NCBI GenBank assembly: GCA_032622095.1
Contig: CP136062.1
Location: 203,511,959-203,575,958, forward strand
Reading direction: 5' to 3'
DNA: 64,000 nucleotides
From: Siphonodentalium dalli
Lineage: Eukaryota; Mollusca; Scaphopoda; Gadilida; Siphonodentaliidae
Each line of letters opens with the position of its first letter. Within the stretch, counting starts at the first letter, position 1. The notes below the pieces were generated by a model. That model was not told the origin of the DNA. It saw nothing but the letters and a program-made list of their open reading frames with translations, and did not search any database. Position numbers and translations under genes: made by a program. Positions 1-13,200 of the stretch are shown one piece after another.

Positions 1-1912
1 CATGTCCGGCAGAGGCTGTGGTACGGGGCCTCGGTGTATTTATTGTAATGTATTGTATCGACGAATCGACGATGCAATGCATTAACTTACCCATGTATTC
101 TAGTCTATTCCACAACAAATTGTTTGAAAGTTTGATGTAGCCACGTGCATGACGACATATCCATGGCCCTTTTTGATAACAATACATCAAACAGCATTTT
201 TCTTTGATCCCAATTCAAAGACATCACATCAAAGGAAATGACCCGACTGAACTGTTGCAAGTTACACCATGTTCATGTCAATTTCGCAGACACGATTTGA
301 TTGTTGATTTCGGCATGGTCATCAAAATAATTATTGGTGGTGACCTATACGTGACGTCACACGAGGCTGACTGGATGGAATGACATTGTCTTCGACTATT
401 TAAAGTTAACCATTAATGGAAAGTTGTGTCGGGTGAAAGACTTTGAAAAGATTAATTACAGATGGTAAAATTAATAAATAAATTTCTTTTTAATATCTAA
501 CTATTAATGCTTGTACAGTTTTTATTCCTGCGTCATGACAACTGATACACATGTTATAATATGCTCAATTTAATTGAACAAACAGTGAAGTCAGCTGCGC
601 AATTAAATGTCACGTGACATGCACTTTCGGTTTCTATAGTTTATACCTGTTTTACGCTGTGTGTACTATATAGATAGATTTGTTGTGCTGCATATGCATA
701 CATTTTGATTTTTGATAGTCTGACATACATAAATCAAAATGTCTACATGTTGACGAACAATAAAGTGACGTATCGGCATACATGAGTCCCATGAGATGTA
801 ATTTGTGTACATCATCATATAATTTATGATTACGCGCAATCATGGCGTCATCATCACAGCCTGGCTCTAACCCAAAGTGTCACGTGCTTTCCGGCGATCC
901 CCACTGTAATATATTGTTCAAACATAGACCCAGACACGGGGTATTGAAGAGGACATGGCTGTATATCAAGTTTGTGTTTGGTAAATAACTTTCCCCATGT
1001 TTACTGGTCATTTATTCAACAAAACATCGTCATATTTAAAACAGTTTATTGAAGAAAAACAAGCACCTGATTTTATTTAGACAATCGGAAATGCCGATGT
1101 TGAAACCCGAGTACCGATTGTCATCCGATGGGCCACAATCGGCCGATTCCGATTGTCGTTCCTGATTATCGGCTCATCACTACCAGAGGCAAGGTGTTTA
1201 TTCCTCCGATGACCACTATTTTGGCATTGTCAATGACAAGCTGTGCAATATTTATTATATTTAATTGAATGTACTTCAAACTGTCCCAGATCTCATAATG
1301 TCAAACAATACACAATCAGCTTATGTTGACTACTGAACAATTTAACTAAAGCATTATTTATTATAGTGCGAACTTGAGAAAAAATATAGAAACGTTGTGA
1401 TCGGTGAACACAGGTATAGGATAAATCCTCACATCAAAAATGCGGAAGCCATCACAAATATTATACAGAAATTGCTTACGTTCAGTAATTGAGCTCTGGT
1501 TGATGTGCTCGATTATAAAGACATTTCGGATAAATAATGTTGAACTTTTCCTGTGAGGTGGAGATGATTTTCGAATGACCTCCCCGAAATAGCATGCATG
1601 CTAGAAATAGATATCTGGATTTCCCCAGCGATAATGGGTGTGCTAATATTAGTAAGCAGACTATTGTGTTAGCGACGGAACTATCGGAAAAAGTAAATAT
1701 CAAGCAACCAATGACAAGCGTGGATTAGGCTTTATAGATAGTGAAAATGAAGCCCAGTTTTAGTCTCTGTGCACCATAATTGTCTAATGTCAAAGCAGGA
1801 AATGCAATCCTGGGCTATTTGTATAAAGATTTAATACATATTTCGTTACGCTATGCGAAGTTTTGGAAAAATGTTGCTCTTGAAGGAATGCAAAATTACT
1901 GTATACTTGCAG
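1..1912. other. NSUN2 intron or upstream sequence, no exon recognised
   Basis: I searched for the NSUN2 exon that should precede the one at 1913 and did not find it, so it probably lies left of the window and this stretch is intronic. About 1078-1195 carries several copies of an ATCGG/CCGAT motif in both orientations, such as ACAATCGG and CCGATTGT, which looks like the end of a degraded DNA transposon. The rest shows no coding signal or clear repeat. Confidence 0.45.
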
Positions 1913-4900
1913 GAAGTTTTACAAGATAGGAGACACCTTCCCAGTAAAGCAGCTGATGTACCGATGTGAGAGTGGAAAGAAGCGAAACTTATACTTTGTA
2001 TCTGAGCTTATAAGGAATGTTGTGGAGTTCAACAGTGACAGGATTAAGGTATGGCACCCATACAGTAATGCCCTAAATAATCGACTCCTTAACCACAGCA
2101 GAATTATTGGTAATATTTCAGGATTTAGTTGGAAATATGGCTTGTTGCTATTCAGTGAGAGCTTTCTGATGAATGGCAACAAGCCATATTTCTGACTAAA
2201 TCCTGAAAAATTACCCATAATTCTGCTGTGGTTAAGGAGTCGATTATTTAGGGCATTACTGTACCTTGACTTATTCATCATTCATGTACGTATCGCTATG
2301 CAGATCTGTTATTTGGTTCATTTATGTATTTATTCCACGATTGTCATAAAAAAACTAGATTCTAAACTATAGCATAAATGTCGCAGGATTTTAGGGTTGT
2401 AATTGTTAAATTTAATTGAGTAGCACATTAACCCTTCCATGACTGGAGCTTCCAGACATTTTATGAAAAACCTGTGCCAATGCATTCTCTTATATATGCG
2501 AGTCTCACATAGGAAACCTCGCATATATAAGAGAATACATTGGACTAACAATGTTTACCTTGACCTTGTAAGCCAGTGCATTCTCTTACTTTTGCGAGGC
2601 TCCCTATGGGAGACTCGTATATATAAGGGAATGATCTAGCACAGGATTTTTAATGCTGCACTAGCACAGCTATTGCCATGAAAGGGTTAACATGGACTGA
2701 TGCGTGATTCTGTACAGAAGATTCCAATAGAAAGATATTCACCAAGTCGTAACACATTTGCCAAATAAGTTTTTGTACCTTGATGCTTGTACACATTTAA
2801 GGGCTTTGTGAACCCAATTTTTCCAAAAGTAATTTGATCAAAGAACATTAGAAATATAATATTTATTTTGTAGTACATCATTCATCACAGTGTTCAGTAC
2901 ATATTCCCATATTTGATTCTTAGATATGGACTTTGTTTTTCTTGGACCATTGCCTGTAAATTTTATTTTTTTAAATCTCAATAAAGTTCACATTTTGTAT
3001 TTCTAACATAATCCACCATGAAGTATACTCTCAAAATGTTGCATCAATGGGCATGGTTTCTATTATTACTAATATACATGAACAGAATCCTTTATTTGGA
3101 CTCTATAAAATTTTGGAAAAATTGGGTCCACAAAGCCCTTGTCAATAATAACCAACAGAAGATATTGACATCTTGGCAGTACTGACGTTGCACTTGCAAT
3201 ACTACATTATGTTTATTCTTTTCGGGAAGTATACTTGTTGGCAATGTGAAAAATAACAAAATACACCTTTCTCATGGTTCAGGTTGTTATTTATTGGGGA
3301 AAGGTTTATACCAAATATTAAGTAGATATGTCCAAATATGCCACATCATTCAGTACATTCCCATTGATATACCTGATTTAATTACACCTACATCACTTAG
3401 ATGCATTCATCTGATTGGTCAAGGCTCTTAGACATGCTTGGTAGCGAGAATCTCTATCAGCTGAGGGAAGTGTCATTTCTCGCATCATAACACACAGTGA
3501 TACTTTAAGAAATTGGGAAACTCTGACTGTCGCCCCACAACATGTGCTCACGTCCACAGTTACCATACCACAAAAACAAAATTATAATGAATAAGACGAT
3601 CAGTGAAACTGAAATGCAACAATCTAGTTTGGGATAAAGGAATGTGTTACATGACTATTGCCCTATTAACATTTATTCAGCTTTATAACAGTACTAATAT
3701 GACATGGCATTGATAACGAGAGCTCAATTTCTTAATTTGTAATATGCAAATTTCACATCTGTTTTCAGTTCATTAACCTTGGTGTGAAGGTTTTGGGTAG
3801 AAATCCATCTCCACTAGTTCCGGACTGTGATTTCAGACTGACTCAAGAGGTGAGAGTTTTCTTAGTTTATATCAAGCCTTAAAATAGTGTGTCTGTCATT
3901 TGGAGAATGCGGTCCCCAGAGGGTGAATTTAGTGATGCTACCCCGCATAGTGGGCTAGCATCACCAAATTCACCCTCTGTGGACCTCATTCTGCTTACCT
4001 CAGTAGAATGAGGTTGCCAGAGGGTGAATTTGGTGATCCATCACCAAATTCACCCTCTGGGGACCTCATTCTGCAAATGACAGACACACTATTTCAAGGT
4101 TTAGTTTATATATGTCAAATAATTTATTGATGGTCCACCTGATCTGGGCCACAATTTCAAAACCAACATAATTTGATAGTGCAGTCTGTTCTTCTATTTT
4201 GAATTAAATATCTTCTCCCCTTTTTTATCATTTCAGTTGGTGAATTCACTTCATTTAGTGATTATCCCTTTGAACATCTAACACAAAAATATTGTAGTTC
4301 TGTTAGGGCAGCATCTCTAACAATAAAAAAAAACCTTGTGTGGAAGCTTGTGAATTTCATGACTTGGTCCATATTAAACTGTGTTAATTTCAGGGTGTGT
4401 ATTCCTTGCACAGTCACTTTCCTGGTCGACAGATACAGCTACTGAAGGATGATCTGATATCTCTGATGAAGGAGGAAAACCCACTCTTTGATAATTTCAG
4501 TGCATTAGCACAGAAGCACATTAATGGTTTATGTGAGTTTAATGATTGAATTCTCCCATTCTGTTGCAAAAGTATACACTGAAATTATATATTCCTTATT
4601 CTGGGATGTTAGCCCTTTCATGATGGGAGCTGCGCTGGTGCAGCATTAAAGCTCATGTGCCAGTGCATTTTCTTATTTTTGCGAGTCTCTCATAGGGAGC
4701 CTCGTATATATAAGAGAATGCACTGGCTTACAAGGTCAAGGTAAATAATGTTAGGCCAAATAAAGTGTGGGTAAGATTTTTGCATTTTGTTTTAAAACAA
4801 TTATCTTAATATTATGTATATCGTGTTAATTAAAACTTATTTAGAAACTATCTGAACAAATTCAAATATATTTAATTTGATGCACGTTTCTTTTTACAGC

Positions 4901-6939
4901 TGTTGGGAGTGTTATATTCCACTTCAAACCCTCGGAAAGGTATGTCCCGTTCTCTACACGGTAACTTTTATGAAATATATTTGTTAAACATGGGGAATTC
5001 ATATCCATTAATAAATTAATTTCATAAATATACTTAGTGAAATCAGATATCCAACATTGCACAATCTATTTCAAAAATAATCCCAAACTACATTATCATG
5101 TAGCCAATTACTCCACTCTCATGTAATTTTGTATTTTAACTCTATCTTATAGTTGGTTCCGGGTATCAAGCAGTAATGCACTATGATTATGGCTTTTAAA
5201 ATCCACCTTAATTTTCACTATAAGGATTAATAACCAGACTAATTTTGTGTTTACACTCTGTTATCACACTCTCATATATCATGTAAGTCAGAATCAGTGA
5301 TCTACCATTTTTCCAGTTAGATAGGCTTTTTTATGTTTTTCATGTGCAGCACTTTCCTTGCCAATATGAATTATACTGGAAGTTATATCAGTAATAAATT
5401 GTCTAAAACATTCTGAACAATATTTATTTTTCAGAAATAATGCCTTGATACAGGCTAAAATTTCTTTTGCAAGCATCTAACTTCTGCCACGATTGGTCTC
5501 TTATTCCTACATAAATTGTCTGAATTTTCATTGATCTGTTGTAATTTTCAGTGATCCTTTTCCTAATTGTGACATCGTGATTTGTGGATGGAGAGGAAAG
5601 ACTTCACTAAGACCATTCCTAAAGGATAATGACAGAACACATTATCTGCGACTATGTGGAATCGATTGGATTAAACTGAGTGAGTATCTGAAAGAATTAA
5701 AAATACACATAGTGTTAACAACTTATAACTAAAAAATATTGATATGGCCACGCAAAGTTAGATTTCCATTTCTCAAGCCCATGCTCATGGTCCCCCGAAA
5801 CCCTTTTATTCACATTCAATCTGTTGGGAAATTTTATTATCGGTACAAATTATATTTGTGGTACATTTGTATTATACAAACTTGCCCTACACCCAATTCA
5901 AATTTCTGATACTTTACTGTAATTGGAAGCCATGTATTAACTTGTGTCAAACATGTGATGTATCGTGTCTGATCTTGGAAAAAAAAGAATCAATATACTT
6001 TATTGGGTGATTTTTTATGAAATAAATCAGATGGGATCTATCAACTATTTTCAAGAGATGGAATTACCATTGGTGTGTGCCTCACAAAATAAATAATAAC
6101 ATTAAAAACCTTTAATTCTTTTCAAATTTTTTGGCTTGAAAAACAGGAAATTTACTTTGCTGCCTAAGATGAGAGTTGAAAGGGCATTCAAAATCTGTCA
6201 CAAAATGAAGTTAATTCTTGTTAGAAGTAACTGAATCTTGGGATATGATTGAAATTATCTCTTTAGATTCGATGTAAAGGTTCCGGTGTGAATATGTGCC
6301 TTTATGACAAGTTTATAAGAACACTAATGATAGTTGTTATATAAGAAAGCTATGCCAAGTCTTTTGTATTTCCATGCAGACATCAAGTGTAATAAATTGA
6401 GGACAAGAATTTTTTAATGGCAAACTATCTTATGAGTGTCATAAGCCAAAATAAATCTCATGAGCACCATGTATGTGATTGATTATTGACTTTACATTGA
6501 TTGATTATTCACTTTACATTGATTATTGACTTTACATATGGCCAAACTATACATTTGATCAAAATGAAGTTGCTGAAAGTCCACTTTGAAAGCTATATCT
6601 GTTAAGTTATAATATAGTTGAGTAATTACTCAGAAATGGTTAAAATTAATCTTCTTCCCGATTCCAGAAGAGGAGATGAAAGCAAAACTAAAGGCAGAGA
6701 AGAGTAAACCCGACGCAGGAGGCGATGCTAACGTGGCAGCCTTGAAAAATGACGACGATGTTGAGAAAGAGAGTGGTGACGACTGTGATAACTCCAGCAA
6801 GAAAATTGATGTGTTAGATTCTGGTGACGATCTCGAGGAGAATGTGCCTGGGGATGCAGACAATAACCAATCAGATGAGATCAATTTGGAGGCAAAAGAG
6901 GAATCATGTGAAACAGACATGCCCCAAACCGAGAGGTGA
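1913..6939 (+). CDS. NSUN2: NSUN2-type tRNA (cytosine-C5) methyltransferase, C-terminal exons
   Basis: NSUN2 methylates cytosine-5 in tRNAs and other RNAs in the nucleus. Six exons are visible: 1913-2048, 3769-3849, 4394-4532, 4900-4939, 5552-5679 and 6668-6939, each bounded by AG and GT. The exon lengths sum to one leading base plus 264 codons and a stop, so all phases close. Recognisable segments in order are KKRNLYFVSE, then FINLGVKV and FRLTQEG, then VICGWRGKTSLRPF followed by DRTHYLRLCGIDW. These match the region after the catalytic domain, annotated in this family as a PUA-like domain. The last exon encodes a Lys/Glu stretch and then an acidic Asp/Glu-rich tail, as in other NSUN2 proteins. 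The methyltransferase fold and catalytic cysteines must lie left of the window, so activity cannot be judged. The first exon begins in phase (one base finishing a codon). The family call is firm; orthology is inferred. Confidence 0.93.
2061..2263. mobile_element. TA-flanked foldback MITE, CAGTAATGCCC family, copy 1
   Basis: Nearly the whole 203 bp is one palindrome. Both arms read CAGTAATGCCCTAAATAATC inward, and the ends are TA, as expected for a Tc1/mariner-type TA duplication. It lies in the NSUN2 intron, starting 12 bp after the exon end at 2048. Sister copies are at 23218, 36672, 52705 and 61452. It has no coding capacity. Confidence 0.88.
2428..2690. mobile_element. TTAA-flanked MITE with two internal hairpins
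   Basis: It starts TTAACCCTTCCATGAC and ends CATGAAAGGGTTAA, so TTAA borders both sides, which is the piggyBac-type signature. Inside are two hairpins built from ATTCTCTTATATATGCGAG and its complement, with a short CCTATGGGAG-like loop. It sits in the NSUN2 intron. It encodes no transposase, so it would depend on one elsewhere. Confidence 0.85.
2799..3140. mobile_element. TIR element, AAGGGCTTTGTG family
   Basis: Terminal inverted repeats of about 30 bp begin AAGGGCTTTGTG and end CACAAAGCCCTT. The interior is AT-rich and noncoding. A second, inverted copy at 33379 shares the interior, including TGTTCAGTACATATTCCC, which supports one dispersed family. It lies in the NSUN2 intron before the exon at 3769. 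Confidence 0.8.
3873..4103. mobile_element. hAT-like foldback MITE, CAAGCCTTG family, copy 1
   Basis: The ends are CAAGCCTTAAAATAG and CTATTTCAAGGTTTA, flanked by a perfect 8-bp duplication GTTTATAT (3865-3872 and 4104-4111). The interior holds two palindromic units made of GAATGAGGTCCCCAGAGG and its complement. It lies just downstream of the NSUN2 exon ending at 3849. Confidence 0.87.
4609..4770. mobile_element. Truncated TTAA-type MITE
   Basis: One end is present as TTAGCCCTTTCATGATGG (TTAA changed to TTAG), followed by one hairpin of the TTCTTATTTTTGCGAG type and the internal CTTACAAGGTCAAGG segment. The second hairpin and the far end are missing. It lies in the NSUN2 intron between 4532 and 4900. 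Confidence 0.7.
4940..6667. other. NSUN2 introns around the exon at 5552-5679
   Basis: Both introns are AT-rich and I see no coding signal or intact transposable element. The only internal order is a short direct repetition of TTGACTTTACATTGA-like sequence at about 6476-6540. The downstream intron, nearly 1 kb, ends with a normal acceptor, CCCGATTCCAG, at 6667. Confidence 0.5.
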
Positions 6940-6981
6940 TAGAGTTCTGGTGGCTTAAGAATGTGATCGGTGGTTTTAAAA

Positions 6982-7131
6982 AATAAATGTAAATATCGAA
7001 GTTGTGATTCTGATTCTATTTCATGCCTTCCCCTCAGATGTATTTTAATGCTATTTTTACAGTGGGAACATTTAACGACAACATGTGTAGACTGCAAGAG
7101 TTATCAACCGGACAAGGTACAAATCAATAAA
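6982..7131 (+). terminator. Candidate NSUN2 polyadenylation signals
   Basis: AATAAA occurs at 6982-6987 and 7126-7131, which are 43 and 187 bases after the NSUN2 stop codon. Either could direct 3'-end formation. The second lies about 20 bases before the palindrome that bounds the satellite, so the NSUN2 transcript would end just short of the array. Confidence 0.5.
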
Positions 7132-7149
7132 ACATTAAAAATAAATATA

Positions 7150-7291
7150 AGTTACGGGATGCTTAGTGGTCGGATATGGTGTCATGTGAGGTGAAGTGAG
7201 ATCAATATTAGGCAAGGCTGTAGACCGAGCCTAATATTGATCTCGCTGAGCCTCACATGACACCATATCCAATCACTAACCATCCCATAAC
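7150..7291. repeat. Imperfect palindrome abutting the left end of the satellite
   Basis: Two arms of about 63 bp (7150-7213 and 7228-7291) are near-perfect inverted copies, for example GATATGGTGTCATGTGAGG and its complement, around a 14-base loop. The right arm ends where the first satellite unit begins. It resembles a MITE or a transposon terminus. Confidence 0.8.
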
Positions 7292-10200
7292 ATTTATTAT
7301 GTCAGTGGACAACATCCCGCATATCCCTTTAATTAATCGTCGCTCTCATTTATTATGTCAGTGGACAACATCCCGCATATCCCTTTAATTAATCGTCGCT
7401 CTCATTTATTATGTCAGTGGACAACATCCCAATTATCCCTTTAATCAATCGTCGCTCTCATTTATTATGTCAGTGGACAACATCCCGCATATCCCTTTAA
7501 TTAATCGTCGCTCTCATTTATTATGTCAGTGGACAACATCCCACATATCCCTTTAATTAATCGTCGCTCTCATTTATTATGTCAGTGGACAACATCCCGC
7601 ATATCCCTTTAATCAATCGTCGCTCTCATTTATTATGTCAGTGGACAACATCCCGCATATCCCTTTAATCAATCGTCGCTCTCATTTATTATGTCAGTGG
7701 ACAACATCCCGCATATCCCTTTAATTAATCGTCGCTCTCATTTATTATGTCGGTGGACAACATTCCGCATATCCCTTTAATTAATCGTCGCTCTCATTTA
7801 TTATGTCAGTGGACAACATCCCGCATATCCCTTTAATTAATCGTCGCTCTCATTTATTATGTCAGTGGATAACATCCCGCATATCCCTTTAATTAATCGT
7901 CACTCTCATTTATTATGTCAGTGGACAACATCCCGCATATCCCTTTAATTAATCGTCACTCTCATTTATTATGTCAGTGGACAACATCCCGCATATCCCT
8001 TTAATTAATCGTCGCTCTCATTTATTATGTCAGTGGACAACATCCCACATATCCCTTTAATTAATCGTCGCTCTCATTTATTATGTCAGTGGACAACATC
8101 CCGCATATCCCTTTAATCAATCGTCGCTCTCATTTATTATGTCAGTGGACAACATCCCGCATATCCCTTTAATTAATCGTCGCTCTCATTTATTATGTCA
8201 GTGGACAACATCCCACATATCCCTTTAATTAATCGTCGCTCTCATTTATTATGTCAGTGGACAACATCCCGCATATCCCTTTAATCAATCGTCGCTCTCA
8301 TTTATTATGTCAGTGGACAACATCCCACATATCCCTTTAATTAATCGTCGCTCTCATTTATTATGTCAGTGGACAACATCCCGCATATCCCTTTAATCAA
8401 TCGTCGCTCTCATTTATTATGTCAGTGGACAACATCCCACATATCCCTTTAATTAATCGTCGCTCTCATTTATTATGTCAGTGGACAACATCCCACATAT
8501 CCCTTTAATTAATCGTCGCTCTCATTTATTATGTCAGTGGACAACATCCCGCATATCCCTTTAATCAATCGTCGCTCTCATTTATTATGTCAGTGGACAA
8601 CATCCCGCATATCCCTTTAATTAATCGTCGCTCTCATTTATTATGTCAGTGGACAACATCCCACATATCCCTTTAATTAATCGTCGCTCTCATTTATTAT
8701 GTCAGTGGACAACATCCCGCATATCCCTTTAATCAATCGTCGCTCTCATTTATTATGTCAGTGGACAACATCCCGCATATCCCTTTAATCAATCGTCGCT
8801 CTCATTTATTATGTCAGTGGACAACATCCCACATATCCCTTTAATTAATCGTCGCTCTCATTTATTATGTCAGTGGACAACATCCCACATATCCCTTTAA
8901 TTAATCGTCGCTCTCATTTATTATGTCAGTGGACAACATCCCGCATATCCCTTTAATTAATCGTCGCTCTCATTTATTATGTCAGTGGACAACATCCTGC
9001 ATATCCCTTTAATTAATCGTAGCTCTCATTTATTATGTCAGTGGACAACATCCCACATATCCCTTTAATTAATCGTCGCTCTCATTTATTATGTCAGTGG
9101 ACAACATCCCGCATATCCCTTTAATTAATCGTCGCTCTCATTTATTATGTCAGTGGACAACATCCCACATATCCCTTTAATTAATCGTCCCTCTCATTTA
9201 TTATGTCAGTGGACAACATCCCACATATCCCTTTAATTAATCGTCGCTCTCATTTATTATGTCAGTGGACAACATCCCACATATCCCTTTAATTAATCGT
9301 CGCTCTCATTTATTATGCCAGTGGACAACATCCAGCATATCCCTTTAATTAATCGTCGCTCTCATTTATTATGTCAGTGGACAACATCCTGCATATCCCT
9401 TTAATTAATCGTCGCTCTCATTTATTATGTCAGTAGACAACATCCAGCATATCCCTTTAATTAATCGTCGCTCTCATTTATTATGTCAGTGGACAACATC
9501 CTGCATATCCCTTTAATTAATCGTCGCTCTCATTTATTATGTCAGTGGACAACATCCCGCATATCCCTTTAATTAATCGTCGCTCTCATTTATTATGTCA
9601 GTGGACAACATCCCGCATATCCCTTTAATTAATCGTCGCTCTCATTTATTATGTCAGTGGACAACATCCCACATATCCCTTTAATTAATCGTCGCTCTCA
9701 TTTATTATGTCAGTGGACAACATCCAGCATATCCCTTTAATTAATCGTCGCTCTCATTTATTATGTCAGTGGACAACATCCCACATATCCCTTTAATTAA
9801 TCGTCGCTCTCATTTATTATGTCAGTGGACAACATCCAGCATATCCCTTTAATTAATCGTCGCTCTCATTTATTATGTCAGTAGACAACATCCAGCATAT
9901 CCCTTTAATTAATCGTCGCTCTCATTTATTATGTCAGTGGACAACATCCCGCATATCCCTTTAATTAATCGTCGCTCTCATTTATTATGTCAGTGGACAA
10001 CATCCCACATATCCCTTTAATTAATCGTCGCTCTCATTTATTATGTCAGTGGACAACATCCAGCATATCCCTTTAATTAATCGTCGCTCTCATTTATTAT
10101 GTCAGTGGACAACATCCTGCATATCCCTTTAATTAATCGTCGCTCTCATTTATTATGTCAGTAGACAACATCCAGCATATCCCTTTAATTAATCGTCGCT

Positions 10201-13200
10201 CTCATTTATTATGTCAGTGGACAACATCCTGCATATCCCTTTAATTAATCGTCGCTCTCATTTATTATGTCAGTGGACAACATCCCGCATATCCCTTTAA
10301 TTAATCGTCGCTCTCATTTATTATGTCAGTGGACAACATCCCGCATATCCCTTTAATTAATCGTCGCTCTCATTTATTATGTCAGTGGACAACATCCCGC
10401 ATATCCCTTTAATTAATCGTCGCTCTCATTTATTATGTCAGTGGACAACATCCCACATATCCCTTTAATTAATCGTCGCTCTCATTTATTATGTCAGTGG
10501 ACAACATCCCGCATATCCCTTTAATTAATCGTCGCTCTCATTTATTATGTCAGTGGACAACATCCCGCATATCCCTTTAATTAATCGTCGCTCTCATTTA
10601 TTATGTCAGTGGACAACATCCCACATATCCCTTTAATTAATCGTAGCTCTCATTTATTATGTCAGTGGACAACATCCCACATATCCCTTTAATTAATCGT
10701 CGCTCTCATTTATTATGTCAGTGGACAACATCCCGCATATCCCTTTAATTAATCGTCGCTCTCATTTATTATGTCAGTGGACAACATCCCGCATATCCCT
10801 TTAATTAATCGTCGCTCTCATTTATTATGTCAGTGGACAACATCCCGCATATCCCTTTAATTAATCGTCGCTCTCATTTATTATGTCAGTGGACAACATC
10901 CAGCATATCCCTTTAATTAATCGTCGCTCTCATTTATTATGTCAGTGGACAACATCCCGCATATCCCTTTAATTAATCGTCGCTCTCATTTATTATGTCA
11001 GTGGACAACATCCCGCATATCCCTTTAATTAATCGTCGCTCTCATTTATTATGTCAGTGGACAACATCCCGCATATCCCTTTAATTAATCGTCGCTCTCA
11101 TTTATTATGTTAGTGGACAACATCCCGCATATCCCTTTAATTAATCGTCGCTCTCATTTATTATGTCAGTGGACAACATCCCGCATATCCCTTTAATTAA
11201 TCGTCGCTCTCATTTATTATGTCAGTGGACAACATCCCACATATCCCTTTAATTAATCGTCGCTCTCATTTATTATGTCAGCGGACAACATCCCGCATAT
11301 CCCTTTAATTAATCGTCGCTCTCATTTATTATGTCAGTGGACAACATCCCGCATATCCCTTTAATTAATCGTCGCTCTCATTTATTATGTCAGTGGACAA
11401 CATCCCGCATATCCCTTTAATTAATCGTCGCTCTCATTTATTATGTCAGTGGACAACATCCCGCATATCCCTTTAATTAATCGTAGCTCTCATTTATTAT
11501 GTCAGTGGACAACATCCCACATATCCCTTTAATTAATCGTCGCTCTCATTTATTATGTCAGTGGACAACATCCCGCATATCCCTTTAATTAATCGTCGCT
11601 CTCATTTATTATGTCAGTGGACAACATCCCGCATATCCCTTTAATTAATCGTAGCTCTCATTTATTATGTCAGTGGACAACATCCCGCATATCCCTTTAA
11701 TTAATCGTCGCTCTCATTTATTATGTCAGTGGACAACATCCCGCATATCCCTTTAATTAATCGTCGCTCTCATTTATTATGTCAGTGGACAACATCCCGC
11801 ATATCCCTTTAATTAATCGTCGCTCTCATTTATTATGTCAGTGGACAACATCCCACATATCCCTTTAATTAATCGTAGCTCTCATTTATTATGTCAGTGG
11901 ACAACATCCCACATATCCCTTTAATTAATCGTCGCTCTCATTTATTATGTCAGTGGACAACATCCCGCATATCCCTTTAATTAATCGTCGCTCTCATTTA
12001 TTATGTCAGTGGACAACATCCCGCATATCCCTTTAATTAATCGTCGCTCTCATTTATTATGTCAGTGGACAACATCCCGCATATCCCTTTAATTAATCGT
12101 CGCTCTCATTTATTATGTCAGTGGACAACATCCCACATATCCCTTTAATTAATCGTCGCTCTCATTTATTATGTCAGTGGACAACATCCAGCATATCCCT
12201 TTAATTAATCGTCGCTCTCATTTATTATGTCAGTGGACAACATCCCGCATATCCCTTTAATTAATCGTCGCTCTCATTTATTATGTCAGTGGACAACATC
12301 CCGCATATCCCTTTAATTAATCATCGCTCTCATTTATTATGTCAGTGGACAACATCCCACATATCCCTTTAATTAATCGTCGCTCTCATTTATTATGTCA
12401 GTGGACAACATCCCACATATCCCTTTAATTAATCGTAGCTCTCATTTATTATGTCAGTGGACAACATCCCGCATATCCCTTTAATTAATCGTCGCTCTCA
12501 TTTATTATGTCAGTAGACAACATCCCGCATATCCCTTTAATTAATCGTCGCTCTCATTTATTATGTCAGTGGACAACATCCCGCATATCCCTTTAATTAA
12601 TCGTCGCTCTCATTTATTATGTCAGTGGACAACATCCCACATATCCCTTTAATTAATCGTCGCTCTCATTTATTATGTCAGTGGACAACATCCCGCATAT
12701 CCCTTTAATTAATCGTCGCTCTCATTTATTATGTCAGTGGACAACATCCCGCATATCCCTTTAATTAATCGTCGCTCTCATTTATTATGTTAGTGGACAA
12801 CATCCCGCATATCCCTTTAATTAATCGTCGCTCTCATTTATTATGTCCGTGGACAACATCCCGCATATCCCTTTAATTAATCGTCGCTCTCATTTATTAT
12901 GTCAGTGGACAACATCCCGCATATCCCTTTAATTAATCGTCGCTCTCATTTATTATGTCAGTGGACAACATCCCGCATATCCCTTTAATTAATCGTCGCT
13001 CTCATTTATTATGTCAGTGGACAACATCCCACATATCCCTTTAATTAATCGTCGCTCTCATTTATTATGTCAGTGGACAACATCCCGCATATCCCTTTAA
13101 TCAATCGTCGCTCTCATTTATTATGTCAGTGGACAACATCCCGCATATCCCTTTAATTAATCGTCGCTCTCATTTATTATGTCAGTGGACAACATCCCGC

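Noticed and set aside
1956..2195. Start codon at 1956 as a separate small gene
   Set aside because: The methionine lies inside the NSUN2 exon 1913-2048, whose frame continues upstream to a good acceptor. The rest of that open frame runs into the intronic MITE.
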